NCBI RefSeq assembly: GCF_014207745.1
Contig: NZ_JACHJB010000002.1
Span: 1-64,000, forward strand
DNA length: 64,000 bases
Reading direction: 5' to 3'
Source of the DNA: Nonomuraea muscovyensis
GTDB taxonomy: Bacteria > Actinomycetota > Actinomycetes > Streptosporangiales > Streptosporangiaceae
The notes beneath the pieces were generated by a model. The model had not been told where the DNA came from, did not search any database, and saw nothing but the letters and a program-made list of their open reading frames with translations. A program made the position numbers and the translations under genes. Of this stretch, positions 33,931 through 42,600 are shown piece by piece; position 1 is the first letter of the stretch; every line of letters starts with the position of its first letter.

Positions 33931-35072
33931 CCGCCCGTCAGAGGGGGCAGCGCCGCCGTCTCCAGCAGCAGGTCGCACAGCACGTCGGCCGCGTCGAGGC
34001 GGCCCAGCTTGCGCGCCGCCTCCGCCATGACCCCGCGCAGCCCCGGGTCGGCCAGCAGCGGCATCAGCTCCGCCAGGAGCTGGTCGGCCACCGGATGCGG
34101 CTCCAGCAGCGCCCTGGCCGCCCCCGCCGACACCAGGTAGGAGGCGTTCTTGCGCTGCTCGTCACCGCCCGTCGGGATCAGCGGCACGAGCACCGACGGC
34201 TTGCCGATGGCCGTCAGCTCCGAGACCGTGCCCGCCCCGCTCCGCGAGATCACCACGTCGGCCGCCGCGAACAGGTCGGCCAGCTCCGGCCCCACGTACG
34301 GCACCGGGTGGTAGCGCTCGGCCAGCGCCGGCGGCAGCTCCACGGCCCGCATCTGGTCGATCCAGGCCGGACCGCACTGGTGCACCACCTGGGCGTGCGG
34401 CAGCAGCCGGGGCAGGATCTCCGCGATCAGGGTGTTGATCTGCTTGCTGCCCTGCGCGCCGCCCGTCACGTAGATGAGCGGCACCTCGAACGTCAGCCCG
34501 AACAGGTCGTAGGCCGCGGCCCGGTCGCCCCGCAGCAGCTCCGGCCTGATCGGGTTGCCGGTCACCACGGCCCTGGCCCGCGCCGAGGGGGGCAGGTGCT
34601 CCAGCGACGACTCGTGCGACAGCGCGATCCGCGTCGCGAGCCTGGCCAGGATGCGGTTGGCCAGCCCCACCACGGTCGTCTGCTCGTGCATGACCAGCGG
34701 CCGCCTGATCAGCTTGGCCGCCACCCCGATCGGCACCGCCACGTAGCCCCCGGTCGACAGCACCACGTCGGGCAGGTAGCGGGCGGCGTGCACCACAGCC
34801 TGCGCCACCCCCACCGGGATGCGGAACAGGTCGGCCAGATTGGTGCCCAGCTCGCGCAGGTTGGGCCGGCGGCGCAGCTTGCCCGTCGTGATCGCCTTGA
34901 ACGGGATGCCGTGCTCGGCCGTGATCCGGGCCTCCAGGCCGTTGGCGGTGCCCACCCAGAGCACGTCGTGCGGCACCTGACGTCGCTGGACGGCCTGCAA
35001 AGTCGTCAGGGCGGGATAGGTGTGACCGCCGGTGCCGCCGCCGGTGATCAACAGTCGCAGGGTACGAGACAT
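33915..35072 (-). CDS. MurG-like glycosyltransferase (GT28)
   Basis: A 385-residue GT-B glycosyltransferase of the MurG family, which transfers GlcNAc to lipid I at the inner face of the membrane. The N-terminal loop is ITGGGTGGHTYPALT and the donor site is SRSGAGTVSELTAIGKPSVLVPL; VMHEQTTVVGLANR and TGNPIRPELL are further conserved blocks. True murG lies in the division/cell-wall cluster (with ftsW, murC, ftsQ); none of those genes is near, so this is probably a paralogue with another acceptor. The ATG at 35072 is five bases after the FGE-like gene, so the two are co-transcribed. Confidence 0.85.
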   Translation of the reverse strand: MSRTLRLLITGGGTGGHTYPALTTLQAVQRRQVPHDVLWVGTANGLEARITAEHGIPFKAITTGKLRRRPNLRELGTNLADLFRIPVGVAQAVVHAARYLPDVVLSTGGYVAVPIGVAAKLIRRPLVMHEQTTVVGLANRILARLATRIALSHESSLEHLPPSARARAVVTGNPIRPELLRGDRAAAYDLFGLTFEVPLIYVTGGAQGSKQINTLIAEILPRLLPHAQVVHQCGPAWIDQMRAVELPPALAERYHPVPYVGPELADLFAAADVVISRSGAGTVSELTAIGKPSVLVPLIPTGGDEQRKNASYLVSAGAARALLEPHPVADQLLAELMPLLADPGLRGVMAEAARKLGRLDAADVLCDLLLETAALPPLTGGQPSR

Positions 35073-35076
35073 GCGA

Positions 35077-35991
35077 TCAGGGTATGGCCGCGCAGCGGAA
35101 ACCCGTGTGCCCGGTCGAGGAGTCGGGGGTGTTGGAGGTGCGCGCCGCCACCCGGTAGCGGTTGCAGTAGGAGTCATGGCACAGGTAGGAGCCGCCCCGC
35201 ATCACCTTCGCGGCGCCCTCCGCCGGCCCCGCCGGGTCCTCGGCGTACGCCTCCCACGCGGTGCCCCACCAGTCGGCCGTCCACTCCCACACGTTGCCCA
35301 CGACGTCGTACAGGCCGTACCCGTTGGGCTGGAACGACTTGACCGGCATCGTCCCCCTGCTCGGAGCGGTGGGGAAGGACCCCTGCCAGATGTTGCACCG
35401 CCGCCGCCCCTTCGGGGCCAGCTCGTCACCCCACGGGTAGCGCGCCCCGTCCAGGCCGCCGCGGGCCGCCTTCTCCCACTCCGCCTCGGTCGGCAGCCGC
35501 TTGCCCGCCCACGCCGCGTAGGCGGCGGCGTCGTGCCACGACACGTGCACCACCGGATGGTTCTGCCGGTCGCCGATCGACGAGCCGGGACCCTCGGGGG
35601 AGCGCCACGTCGCCCCCTGCACCCCGGCCCACCACGGCGCCCCCGGCACGCCCGCGTCCATGACGCCGCCGGTGGCGAACGGCCGGAACACGAACGACCA
35701 GCCGAGCCGCTCGGCCTGCGTGACGTACCCGCTCTCCTTCACGAACCTGGCGAACTGGGCGTTCGTCACGCACGCCGGATCGATGAGGAACGGCCGCAGC
35801 CGCACCTCCCGCACCGGGCCCTCCCCGTCGGCGGGGTGCCCGTCGGGATCGTCGCCGCCCATGCGGAACGTGCCGCCGGGCACGCGCACCATCCCGCGCG
35901 GCGGCTCCCGCCGCACCGGTGGCGGAACGGGTGCCGGCGGTGCCGGCAAGCGAGCGGCCTCCCCGCGGCTCGGTCCACAGCACGCGCTCAA
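35077..35991 (-). CDS. Formylglycine-generating enzyme family protein
   Basis: A 304-residue protein of the FGE-sulfatase (SUMF1) fold. It contains [18 protein letters not shown], the [14 protein letters not shown] block, [13 protein letters not shown] and the C-terminal [20 protein letters not shown]. The two cysteines in that last motif (LC-HDSY-CN) match the copper-binding catalytic pair of true FGE, which oxidises a Cys in CxPxR of sulfatases to formylglycine. No sulfatase gene is in the window. TTG is taken as start because GGGAGGAG precedes it. Confidence 0.9.
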   Translation of the reverse strand: MSACCGPSRGEAARLPAPPAPVPPPVRREPPRGMVRVPGGTFRMGGDDPDGHPADGEGPVREVRLRPFLIDPACVTNAQFARFVKESGYVTQAERLGWSFVFRPFATGGVMDAGVPGAPWWAGVQGATWRSPEGPGSSIGDRQNHPVVHVSWHDAAAYAAWAGKRLPTEAEWEKAARGGLDGARYPWGDELAPKGRRRCNIWQGSFPTAPSRGTMPVKSFQPNGYGLYDVVGNVWEWTADWWGTAWEAYAEDPAGPAEGAAKVMRGGSYLCHDSYCNRYRVAARTSNTPDSSTGHTGFRCAAIP

Positions 35992-36101
35992 CGCTCTCCT
36001 CCCGGTTCACGACATCTGGAAGGGTAATGGCCCGGGTCGCCCGCTCCGCCGGTCAGGTCCCGCTTTCGCGGTGCCGGACGAGGGCCTGTAGCGTCGTTCC
36101 C

Positions 36102-37052
36102 ATGCGACTCGGCGTGCTGGACATCGGCTCGAACACCGTGCATTTACTGGTGGTCGACGCCCACCGGGGTGCCTGCCCCATCCCGGCCTACTCCCACAAG
36201 GAGGAGCTGCGGCTCACCGAGCACCTCGACGCCGCCAACGAGCTGTCCGCCGAGGGCATCGAACTGCTGGGCGCGTTCGTGGAGGAGGCGCTGCGGCTGG
36301 CGGAGGACAAGGGGGTCGAGGAGTTCCTCGCGTTCGCCACCTCGGCCGTGCGCGGCGCCGCCAACGGCGAGCAGGTGATCGCCCAGATCGACGAGCGCTG
36401 CGGCGTGGACATCGAGGTGCTGTCCGGGCCGGACGAGGCCAGGCTGACGTTCCTGGCGGTGCGGCGATGGTTCGGCTGGTCGGCGGGCCGGCTGCTCGCT
36501 TTCGACATCGGCGGCGGCTCCCTGGAGATCGCCGCTGGGGTGGACGAGGAGCCCGACGTGGCCGTGTCGCTGCCGCTCGGCGCGGGACGGCTCACCCGCG
36601 GCTGGTTCACCGCCGACCCGCCCCCCGCCGGCGAGCTGCGCGCGCTGCGCAGGCACGTACGCGCCGAGATCGCCCGCACGGTCGGCAGCATCGTCCGCTA
36701 CGGCGAGGCGACCCGCGCGGTCGCCACCTCCAAGACGTTCAAGCAGCTCGCCCGGATCGCCGGGGCCGCGCCGTCGAGCGATGGGCCGCACGTGCCGCGC
36801 TCGCTGTCGCGGCACGACATGGCCGACTGGGCCGTCAAGCTCACCACCATGGACTCCGCCACCCGCGCCGTGCTGCCGGGGGTGTCGCCGGGGCGCGCGG
36901 AGCAGCTCGCGGCCGGCGCGCTCGTCGCCGACGCGGTGATGGACCTGTACGAGGTGGACCGGCTCGAGGTCTGCCCGTGGGCGCTGCGCGAGGGGGTCAT
37001 CCTGCGCCGGCTGGACCTGCTTCCCGGTCCGGGGGATCTTCCCTCCCGGTGA
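36102..37052 (+). CDS. Ppx/GppA phosphatase family protein
   Basis: A 316-residue member of the exopolyphosphatase/guanosine pentaphosphatase family (ASKHA fold). The phosphate loops are [14 protein letters not shown] at the start and [11 protein letters not shown] in the middle; [13 protein letters not shown] is also conserved. It corresponds to the short two-domain actinobacterial type (about 310 residues) that degrades polyphosphate or pppGpp. It is divergent from the FGE gene, with 110 bases between the starts. Confidence 0.92.
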   Translation: MRLGVLDIGSNTVHLLVVDAHRGACPIPAYSHKEELRLTEHLDAANELSAEGIELLGAFVEEALRLAEDKGVEEFLAFATSAVRGAANGEQVIAQIDERCGVDIEVLSGPDEARLTFLAVRRWFGWSAGRLLAFDIGGGSLEIAAGVDEEPDVAVSLPLGAGRLTRGWFTADPPPAGELRALRRHVRAEIARTVGSIVRYGEATRAVATSKTFKQLARIAGAAPSSDGPHVPRSLSRHDMADWAVKLTTMDSATRAVLPGVSPGRAEQLAAGALVADAVMDLYEVDRLEVCPWALREGVILRRLDLLPGPGDLPSR

Positions 37053-37109
37053 GCCTGATCTATCGCCGGCTCAAGGCATAGGCCGCGGCCCGGCGGGAAC
37101 GTCGGCCGG

Positions 37110-37307
37110 ATGGTGGAAGCTCTCGGCGCGCTCGCCTCCCTGGCGATCGCCTTCTCTCTGGTGTTCCTGGCCACGGTGCTCATCGCGGTGGTCTTCCTGC
37201 TCGTGCTCGCGTGCCTGGCGGGGGCCACCTCGCGGCACGCGCACGGTCACAGCCGCACGCCGTTCGGCCGGACGGCCCTCCGGGCGGTGCTCAGAGGGGC
37301 CTCGTAG
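37110..37307 (+). CDS. Small single-pass membrane protein
   Basis: A 65-residue protein with one long hydrophobic segment (ALASLAIAFSLVFLATVLIA and onward to about residue 37) and a basic tail with His and Arg (RHAHGHSRTPFGR). I do not recognise it. Coding potential is supported by the codon pattern and by the clean membrane profile, but a gene of this size remains tentative. It overlaps the convergent anti-sigma gene by 17 bases. Confidence 0.5.
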   Translation: MVEALGALASLAIAFSLVFLATVLIAVVFLLVLACLAGATSRHAHGHSRTPFGRTALRAVLRGAS

Positions 37308-37794
37308 GGGCCTCACCCGGGCGCCGGCCCGGTGTCGCGGCGGCCCCGTCGTTCCCCATGAACGGCCCCATGAACGGCGAGGCCGCCGCCCCGGGCGTGA
37401 ACCGCAGCCGCTTCTCCAGGCACACCACCGCCCCGTGTTCGGCCCTGTTGGTGAATCGGATGTCGTCGGCGAGTGCCCGCATGATCTGGATGCCCCGGCC
37501 GTGCTCGGCGCCGGGCGGCGGCGCCTCGCTGACCAGCCGGGGGTCGAAGCCGTTGCCCGTGTCGACCACCCTGATCACGCACAGGTCGTCGTGCACCCCC
37601 GCGCTCACCGTGTACTCGTCGCTGGGGCCGGCGTGCCTGATCACGTTGGAGCACGCCTCGCTGAGCATGAGTTCGATGTCGTCGCGGATCTGCTCCTCGA
37701 CGCCGAGGGTGTCGAGGGTCGCCTGAAGGATCTGCCTGATCAGCGGGACGCTCGCCGCATCCCTGGGCAGCCGGAGCGCTATCGTCGCCTCCAC
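37291..37794 (-). CDS. RsbW-like anti-sigma factor (HATPase_c serine kinase)
   Basis: A 167-residue GHKL ATPase of the RsbW/SpoIIAB type. The N box is ELMLSEACSNVIRHAG, G1 is VVDTGNGFDPRLV and G2 is EHGRGIQIMRAL. Such kinases bind a sigma factor and phosphorylate a STAS antagonist. It lies two genes after the STAS gene (38538), with a TetR gene between. The C-terminus carries a 30-residue extension with SPFMGPFMGNDG. It starts with GTG behind GAGGAGAAAC. Confidence 0.9.
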   Translation of the reverse strand: MEATIALRLPRDAASVPLIRQILQATLDTLGVEEQIRDDIELMLSEACSNVIRHAGPSDEYTVSAGVHDDLCVIRVVDTGNGFDPRLVSEAPPPGAEHGRGIQIMRALADDIRFTNRAEHGAVVCLEKRLRFTPGAAASPFMGPFMGNDGAAATPGRRPGEAPTRPL

Positions 37795-37859
37795 CTGTTT
37801 CTCCTCCCGTCCGGATGCGTGACAGCCCCCATGCCCGCGATCGATCGTCCCAATCGCCG

Positions 37860-38405
37860 CTAGGGTTCCAGAAGCCTGAGCGCCACCTCCAGGGCGGCCT
37901 CGCCCATCTCCTCCTCCGGCACCTTCGGGTCGCGCATCACCCACGCGCCCGCGTGCAGCGTGAACAGCGACATCGACCGGCTCAGCCGGACGGCCGGCGG
38001 GTCGTCCGGCTCGCTCAGCTCCGTGGTGAGGTCGAGCAGCGCCTCGCGGATCCGGGCGAAGCGGGGGTTGTCGCGCAGCGCCGTCTGGTTGCGCTCCAGG
38101 AATCGCGTGATCTGCGCGTAGCGGCGCTCGCGCAGGATCCGGGCATAGCGCACCACCAGCTCGCGCCGCGTCCGCGGAGTCCTCGGCTGTGACCTGACCC
38201 AGGTCAGCAGGTCTTCGAGCTGCTGTACGCGCTCGTCGACGAGGCTCGCGACGATGTCGTCCTTGGTCTTGAAGTGGTAGTAGAGCGCCGCCTTGGTCAC
38301 GCCGAGCTCCTCGGCGATCTCCCGCAGGGACGTCGCCTCGTACCCCTGCTCCGTGAAGAGCCTGAGCGCGATGTCCTGGATACGGGTCCGGGTGTCTTCC
38401 CGCAC
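37860..38405 (-). CDS. TetR family transcriptional regulator
   Basis: A 181-residue TetR regulator. The DNA-binding domain (IQDIALRLFTEQGYEATSLR, then EELGVTKAALYYHFKTKDD) is clear; the C-terminal ligand domain is helical. It starts with GTG at 38405. A perfect 7-2-7 inverted repeat 73 bases upstream (38478-38493) is its probable operator. It lies between a STAS gene and an RsbW-like gene on the same strand. Confidence 0.94.
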   Translation of the reverse strand: MREDTRTRIQDIALRLFTEQGYEATSLREIAEELGVTKAALYYHFKTKDDIVASLVDERVQQLEDLLTWVRSQPRTPRTRRELVVRYARILRERRYAQITRFLERNQTALRDNPRFARIREALLDLTTELSEPDDPPAVRLSRSMSLFTLHAGAWVMRDPKVPEEEMGEAALEVALRLLEP

Positions 38406-38477
38406 TGTGCACCTGTTTCCGAGCGCCTGTTTCCGGCCGGATCAGCTTGACGGCCGGCACGTAAGTATCCAGGCAGG

Positions 38478-38493
38478 CTTGCCGGTCGGCAAG
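38478..38493. promoter_or_regulatory. Perfect inverted repeat, likely TetR operator
   Basis: CTTGCCGGTCGGCAAG is a perfect 7-2-7 inverted repeat in the 132-base gap between the STAS gene and the TetR gene, a typical site for autoregulation by a TetR repressor. Confidence 0.6.
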
Positions 38494-38537
38494 TAAGTGG
38501 CGGCCCCGGGGCGCGAGCAGGGAGAGGCGGTCCGCCG

Positions 38538-38858
38538 TCAGTCGGGCGGAAGCGCGAAAAGGCGGTCCATCGCCGTCATCCGCAGCACGTCGCGCAGGTA
38601 GGGCGTCAGCGCCACCACCCGCATGGCGGCGCCGTCCTGCTCGGCCCTGCGGTGCAGGCGGATCAGCGCGGCCAGCCCCGAGGAGTCGAGGAACGTCACG
38701 CCCGACAGGTCGGCGTCGAGCCGCCGGTAGCCGTCGGGCAGGGTCAGGCCCGTCAGCTCCGAAACGGTCTCGTAGTCGAGGTCGCCGTCGAGCACGAGCC
38801 GGACGACCTCCGGCTCGGGTGTCTCGACGCCGATGCTCAGCGGCGTCTTGTCGAGCAC
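38538..38858 (-). CDS. STAS-domain anti-anti-sigma factor
   Basis: A 106-residue STAS protein of the SpoIIAA/RsbV type. The phosphorylated serine is in LSGVTFLDSSGLAALIRLH, the standard signature. In its unphosphorylated form it would release a sigma factor from an anti-sigma kinase such as the RsbW-like protein encoded at 37291-37794. It starts with GTG at 38858. Confidence 0.92.
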   Translation of the reverse strand: MLDKTPLSIGVETPEPEVVRLVLDGDLDYETVSELTGLTLPDGYRRLDADLSGVTFLDSSGLAALIRLHRRAEQDGAAMRVVALTPYLRDVLRMTAMDRLFALPPD

Positions 38859-38930
38859 GTTCCCAGCCTAGCCACCGGGGGAGGGAAAATGAGAGGCGCC
38901 GCCCCGGGCGGTCCGTGCACAATCCCCACC

Positions 38931-39300
38931 ATGAGCGCACTCAGCCGGCCGCGGGCCGAGGACGCCGCCGCCATCCACGAGCTGGTGGCCGCCTGCGACC
39001 TGGCCGTCCTCGGCAAGGTCGACTCGACCCTCGGCGACATCGACGGCCGGCCGGCGGGCGTCGTCATCGGCAACGACCAGTTCGTCGCCGACGAGGGCTG
39101 CGGCTACGTCGCCACGCTGGCCGTCCTGCCAGAGTTCTGGGGCAGGGGCCTCGGCAGGTTCCTGCTGCTGCACACCTTCGCCGCCGACGCCGCCCGCGGC
39201 CGCAAGGGCACGATCCTGCACGTCGGCTCGGCCGACACCACACCCGCGCTCGAGCTCTACCTGTCGGCGGGCATGCGCACGGTCATGGTCTTGAAGCGCT
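38931..39300 (+). pseudogene. GNAT acetyltransferase, internally deleted and truncated
   Basis: The first 37 residues (EDAAAIHELVAACDLAVLG) look like the start of a GNAT protein, but the text then jumps directly to a late GNAT domain (VATLAVLPEFWGRGLGRFLLLHT, acetyl-CoA loop WGRGLG, then TPALELYLSAGMRTVMVLKR). The stretch between, which should form strands 1-3 or a whole first domain, is missing in frame. At 39301 the reading frame runs into the hairpin of an IS200/IS605-like end and continues as unrelated sequence to 39626. Internal deletion plus a replaced C-terminus make activity unlikely. Confidence 0.65.
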
Positions 39301-39635
39301 CCCCACGGATGAATCCGGGGGATTCCAGCCGTCCCAACCGTCCGGCTACGCGCATGGTCGCGACGCTGTCGCTTGGCGATTCACCTTCCGGCCCCGCTCG
39401 CACGGGTTTCCACGCCCCAGCCCGCACACCCGGTCCGGGCTGCGCGAACTCCGCCCTCCCGGCGGTGAATAGAAACTGCCTCGGCCTCCCCCGCGAGCTT
39501 GGTATCACTCACGTGTTCGACCACGGCCCACCATACCGGTGCCGGGCGCGCTGCCGCAGTCCGTTCCGTCAACGCACGCTCACCCCCTGGCGGGCACTCC
39601 CGCGCCGGGCTTACCCCCATGGCTGAAGCCAGGGG
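39301..39635 (-). mobile_element. IS200/IS605-like end region without transposase or TnpB
   Basis: Two hairpins of the same build flank about 335 bases. At 39301-39321 CCCC-AC-GGAT-GA-ATCC-GGGGG, and at 39614-39635 CCCCC-AT-GGCT-GA-AGCC-A-GGGG. Read on the minus strand the first hairpin is followed eight bases later by TCAA, the kind of tetranucleotide at which ISDra2-type right ends are cut. The sequence between has no intact gene. Subterminal GGCTTCAGCC-like hairpins are typical of the right ends of these elements, where the TnpB guide RNA (omega RNA) ends. I read this as a transposase-less derivative or a fossil right end; the 39636-39724 remainder holds nothing I recognise. Confidence 0.5.
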
Positions 39636-39724
39636 TCCGCGCCCGGCATCCTCGATCGACGTCCTGCGCCGCCGTCTGTGACCGCCGTGCGGCCCCGCGG
39701 CGGGCACCGCGGGAGCGGGACCGG

Positions 39725-41080
39725 TCAGACGCGGTGGGCCGCCAGGTGGTCGAGGACCGACTGGTTGGCCTCCCAGCCGTCCGGAAACTTGACCGGCACC
39801 CCGAGCTGCACCGGCTCCGCCGACGGATGGGCGTCCAGGAGTTCGGCGATGCCCGCCCGGGCCACCACCACGCACGCGTGCCGGTGCCGCGAGGCGAGCA
39901 CGCACAGCCGCCCCGACTCCAGGTGGAAGGCGGTCGCGTCGCGCCGCCCCGACAACGGGTGCAGCACGATCGTCACGTCGTACTCCCGCCCCTGCAGCCG
40001 GTTGGCCGTGTCCACCGTGATCTCCGGCGGCAGCCCGGCGTTCCTGATCGCCGCCACCTGGTCGCGGTGCGCGGCGCCCACCGCGATCCGGTCGGCCGTC
40101 ACGGGCCGCTCGCCCTGCTCCGAGCCCGCCACCGCGCCGCGCTGCAGCAGCCGCTCCGCCAGCAGCGCCACGGCCTGAACGGCCTCGCCGTCGGTGCGCA
40201 CGGAGTGCCGGTTCGGCAGCTCCAGCAGCGCCCACCCCGACCGGGCGGCCTCCTCCAGCGCCCGGTCGTGCACGGTGCCCATGCCGCCCGTCGCGAGCTC
40301 CAGCCGCCGCTCGCCCGGCCCCGTGCCCGAGCGGAACCCGGTGAACGGGTAGAACGCCCGCGACACCACGGGAGCCGCCGACGCGGGCAGCCGCCACGAC
40401 ACCGGCAGCCGGTGCACCGGCAGGTCGGGGTTGTGCCGCAGCAGCACCGACACCGCGCTCTGCAGCGGGTCCCACGACAGCCCCGACCAGCGGTCGCCGT
40501 CCACGATCGAGAACGGGTCGAGCTGCCCCGGATCGCCCACGAACAGCGCCCGGTCGAACAGCGCGGCGATGCGCAGCAGCTTGTCGGAGCGCATCTGGTA
40601 GGCCTCGTCCACGATCGCCCACGGCCACGTCCGTCCGGCGATCCACGCCCACTTGTCGGCGGTTGCGATGACGATGTCCGGGTCGCCGAGGTCCTGCACC
40701 CGGGTGCCGACGGTGACGCCGGGCAGCTCCAGCATCCGCCGCGGCGCCACGTACCCGCTCGCCGACAGCCGGCCCACGGTCAGCTGCGGGTGCCGCTCGC
40801 ACAGGCGCGAGACCAGGTCGTCGACCTGCTCGTTCGTCTGGGCGACGATCATCAGCGGCTCGCCGGTCTCGGCGATGTGCGCCGCCGCCCGTACGACGAG
40901 GGTGGACTTGCCCGCCCCCGGCGGCGAGTCGACGACCACGCCGCGGTGGCGCGGCAGGTCGGCGAGCACGTTCCGGATGACCTGTTCGGGGCTCGCGGCG
41001 GGCTCGGGCGCGGGCGCGGCGTCCGGCCCGGCGTCGCCGACGGCCCGCCCGGCGAGCCGCCCGACGGCCTGCTCTGTCAC
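39725..41080 (-). CDS. SF1 helicase-like ATPase (Upf1/Dna2-like)
   Basis: A 451-residue superfamily 1 NTPase. Motif I SPPGAGKST (52-60), Ia-like MIVAQTNEQVDDLV, motif II IVDEAYQM (DEA at 158-160), motif III LFVGDPGQLDPF (180-190), motif IV region with LPVSWRLP, motif V TANRLQGREYDVTIVLHPLS and VI-like LASRHRHACVVVA (arginine finger). The order and DEAx box fit the SF1B group of Upf1/Dna2/AAA_11-AAA_12 proteins. It is smaller than most, so accessory domains are minimal. Start GTG at 41080 overlaps the upstream gene stop as GTGA. It is the last gene of a four-gene operon with a Cys-cluster nuclease. Confidence 0.85.
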   Translation of the reverse strand: MTEQAVGRLAGRAVGDAGPDAAPAPEPAASPEQVIRNVLADLPRHRGVVVDSPPGAGKSTLVVRAAAHIAETGEPLMIVAQTNEQVDDLVSRLCERHPQLTVGRLSASGYVAPRRMLELPGVTVGTRVQDLGDPDIVIATADKWAWIAGRTWPWAIVDEAYQMRSDKLLRIAALFDRALFVGDPGQLDPFSIVDGDRWSGLSWDPLQSAVSVLLRHNPDLPVHRLPVSWRLPASAAPVVSRAFYPFTGFRSGTGPGERRLELATGGMGTVHDRALEEAARSGWALLELPNRHSVRTDGEAVQAVALLAERLLQRGAVAGSEQGERPVTADRIAVGAAHRDQVAAIRNAGLPPEITVDTANRLQGREYDVTIVLHPLSGRRDATAFHLESGRLCVLASRHRHACVVVARAGIAELLDAHPSAEPVQLGVPVKFPDGWEANQSVLDHLAAHRV

Positions 41081-42504
41081 GACCACTCCTCCTGGGCGTC
41101 CTCGTCGGTGGGCACGTACGCGTGGGGCGGCCCGCCGTGCGTCCACGGCGTGGCCTCGGCCTCGGGCAGCGCGGGCGAGCCCTGGAAGTCGTCCGTCAGC
41201 GACGTGTAGCAGACCCGCTCGCCCACCTCGGGCACCGCGCCGGGGGTGGGTGTCCTGCCCCGCCCCATCCCTTTGGTGATCTTGATGGTAGCCAGGCCGT
41301 CGCCCGCGGACACGAGCTGGGCGCCCTGGCCGCGTCGCTGCGGCGTGCCGAGCGCCGTGCCGGGCGCCAGCCGTACCGGATCGTCGGTCTTGATCACCAC
41401 GAGCGGGCGGAGCTTGCGCGAGCGGCCCTCGCCCTCGGCGTGCTCGGGATCGGTCTCGACCACTTCGCCGGCGAACGCCTCTCCGGTGAGCCGGTACTCG
41501 GCCATGACGAGGGGGTCGTCGTAGGCGCGCTGCACGTCGTAGGCCGCCTGGGCGCGTTCCATGCGCGCCAGCCGGGAGGCCGCGGCGATCGCGCCGTCGC
41601 GTCGCGCCTGCGGCGGCGCGCCCTCGGCGATCTGCGCCGCCATGCCGGAGAACGACCCGCGGTCCTGCTCCCACCGCTGCGCCACGCCGGCCCCCTCGGG
41701 CAGCCCGGCCAGCAGGTCGATGGCCTGCCACATGAGGCGCCAGGTGGGTTCGAGCTGGGTGCGCAGCGCCTCGGTGATCCGTTCGGCCGAACCGCTGTCG
41801 ATGGCGGGCGCCAGCACCTCGGCGTCGAACCCCGGATCGGTCGCCGGTCCCGCCGGCGGCCAGATCAACGGGTCCTCCGCGTCGTCGCTCGGCCCGTCGG
41901 TGATCCAGCCGAGCAGCGCGGCCAGGTTGGCGTCCTCCAGCCCGCTCTGCCCGGTCGCCCAGTGCCGGCCCAGCTCCTCGGTGGCGGCCAGCATGAGCGA
42001 CGAGCCGGGGAACGCGGCCCGCTCGCCGAAGTAGGTGAGCCAGCGGCCGAGCAGCGGCACCGCCTCCGGCACGGGGTAGGGCCCGTCGGTCCGCCGGAAG
42101 CGCGTGGAACGGCCGAGCAGCCGGGTGAAGGCGACCCCGGCCGTGTTCGGCACGACGAGCTGCGGCGCGTCCAGCACCCGCTCGTACGGGTCGGCGTTCC
42201 TGCGCTCCACCGTCTCGGTGCCTGACAGGAACCCCTCGACGTACGGCAGGAGCACCCCGGCCAGGTCGGCCGCCCAGGCGAAACGCAGGTCACGGTTGCG
42301 CGGCTGGGCCACCACGAGCAGGTGCGGCCGGTCGCGGTCGGTGCCCAGCATGGCGGCCAGCGGCGCGGCGGCCTCGCCGGAGAGCTTGAGCGGGACGAAC
42401 ACCATCGGCCGCGCCGACAGGTGGCAGTGCCGGACCGTCGCGATGGGCTGGGCGACACCCTCGTCGAGCGCCCGCAGCCGGGCGAGGGAGGTCAGCAGGC
42501 TCAC
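41077..42504 (-). CDS. Unknown protein coupled to the helicase gene
   Basis: A 475-residue cytosolic protein without a recognised domain. The N-terminal part holds a beta-rich stretch (PMVFVPLKLSGEAAAPLAAM, HLLVVAQPRNRDLRFAWAAD). The middle is helical (YDVQRAYDDPLVMAEYRLTG). The C-terminus looks like a small beta domain (RPLVVIKTDDPVRLAPGTAL, LATIKITKGMGRG, EVGERVCYTSL), perhaps an OB-like fold. It overlaps the helicase start by four bases, so both proteins are probably needed together. It might load the helicase or bind nucleic acid; that is inference from position only. Confidence 0.72.
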   Translation of the reverse strand: MSLLTSLARLRALDEGVAQPIATVRHCHLSARPMVFVPLKLSGEAAAPLAAMLGTDRDRPHLLVVAQPRNRDLRFAWAADLAGVLLPYVEGFLSGTETVERRNADPYERVLDAPQLVVPNTAGVAFTRLLGRSTRFRRTDGPYPVPEAVPLLGRWLTYFGERAAFPGSSLMLAATEELGRHWATGQSGLEDANLAALLGWITDGPSDDAEDPLIWPPAGPATDPGFDAEVLAPAIDSGSAERITEALRTQLEPTWRLMWQAIDLLAGLPEGAGVAQRWEQDRGSFSGMAAQIAEGAPPQARRDGAIAAASRLARMERAQAAYDVQRAYDDPLVMAEYRLTGEAFAGEVVETDPEHAEGEGRSRKLRPLVVIKTDDPVRLAPGTALGTPQRRGQGAQLVSAGDGLATIKITKGMGRGRTPTPGAVPEVGERVCYTSLTDDFQGSPALPEAEATPWTHGGPPHAYVPTDEDAQEEWS

Positions 42505-42600
42505 GACGGACGCTCCCGGAGCTCGGGACGGTCGGGTGCGGGCGACGGGCGGGCGGGCGCGGGTGTCATGCGGCCGGCTCCCGGCGGTGCGGCGCGGGCC

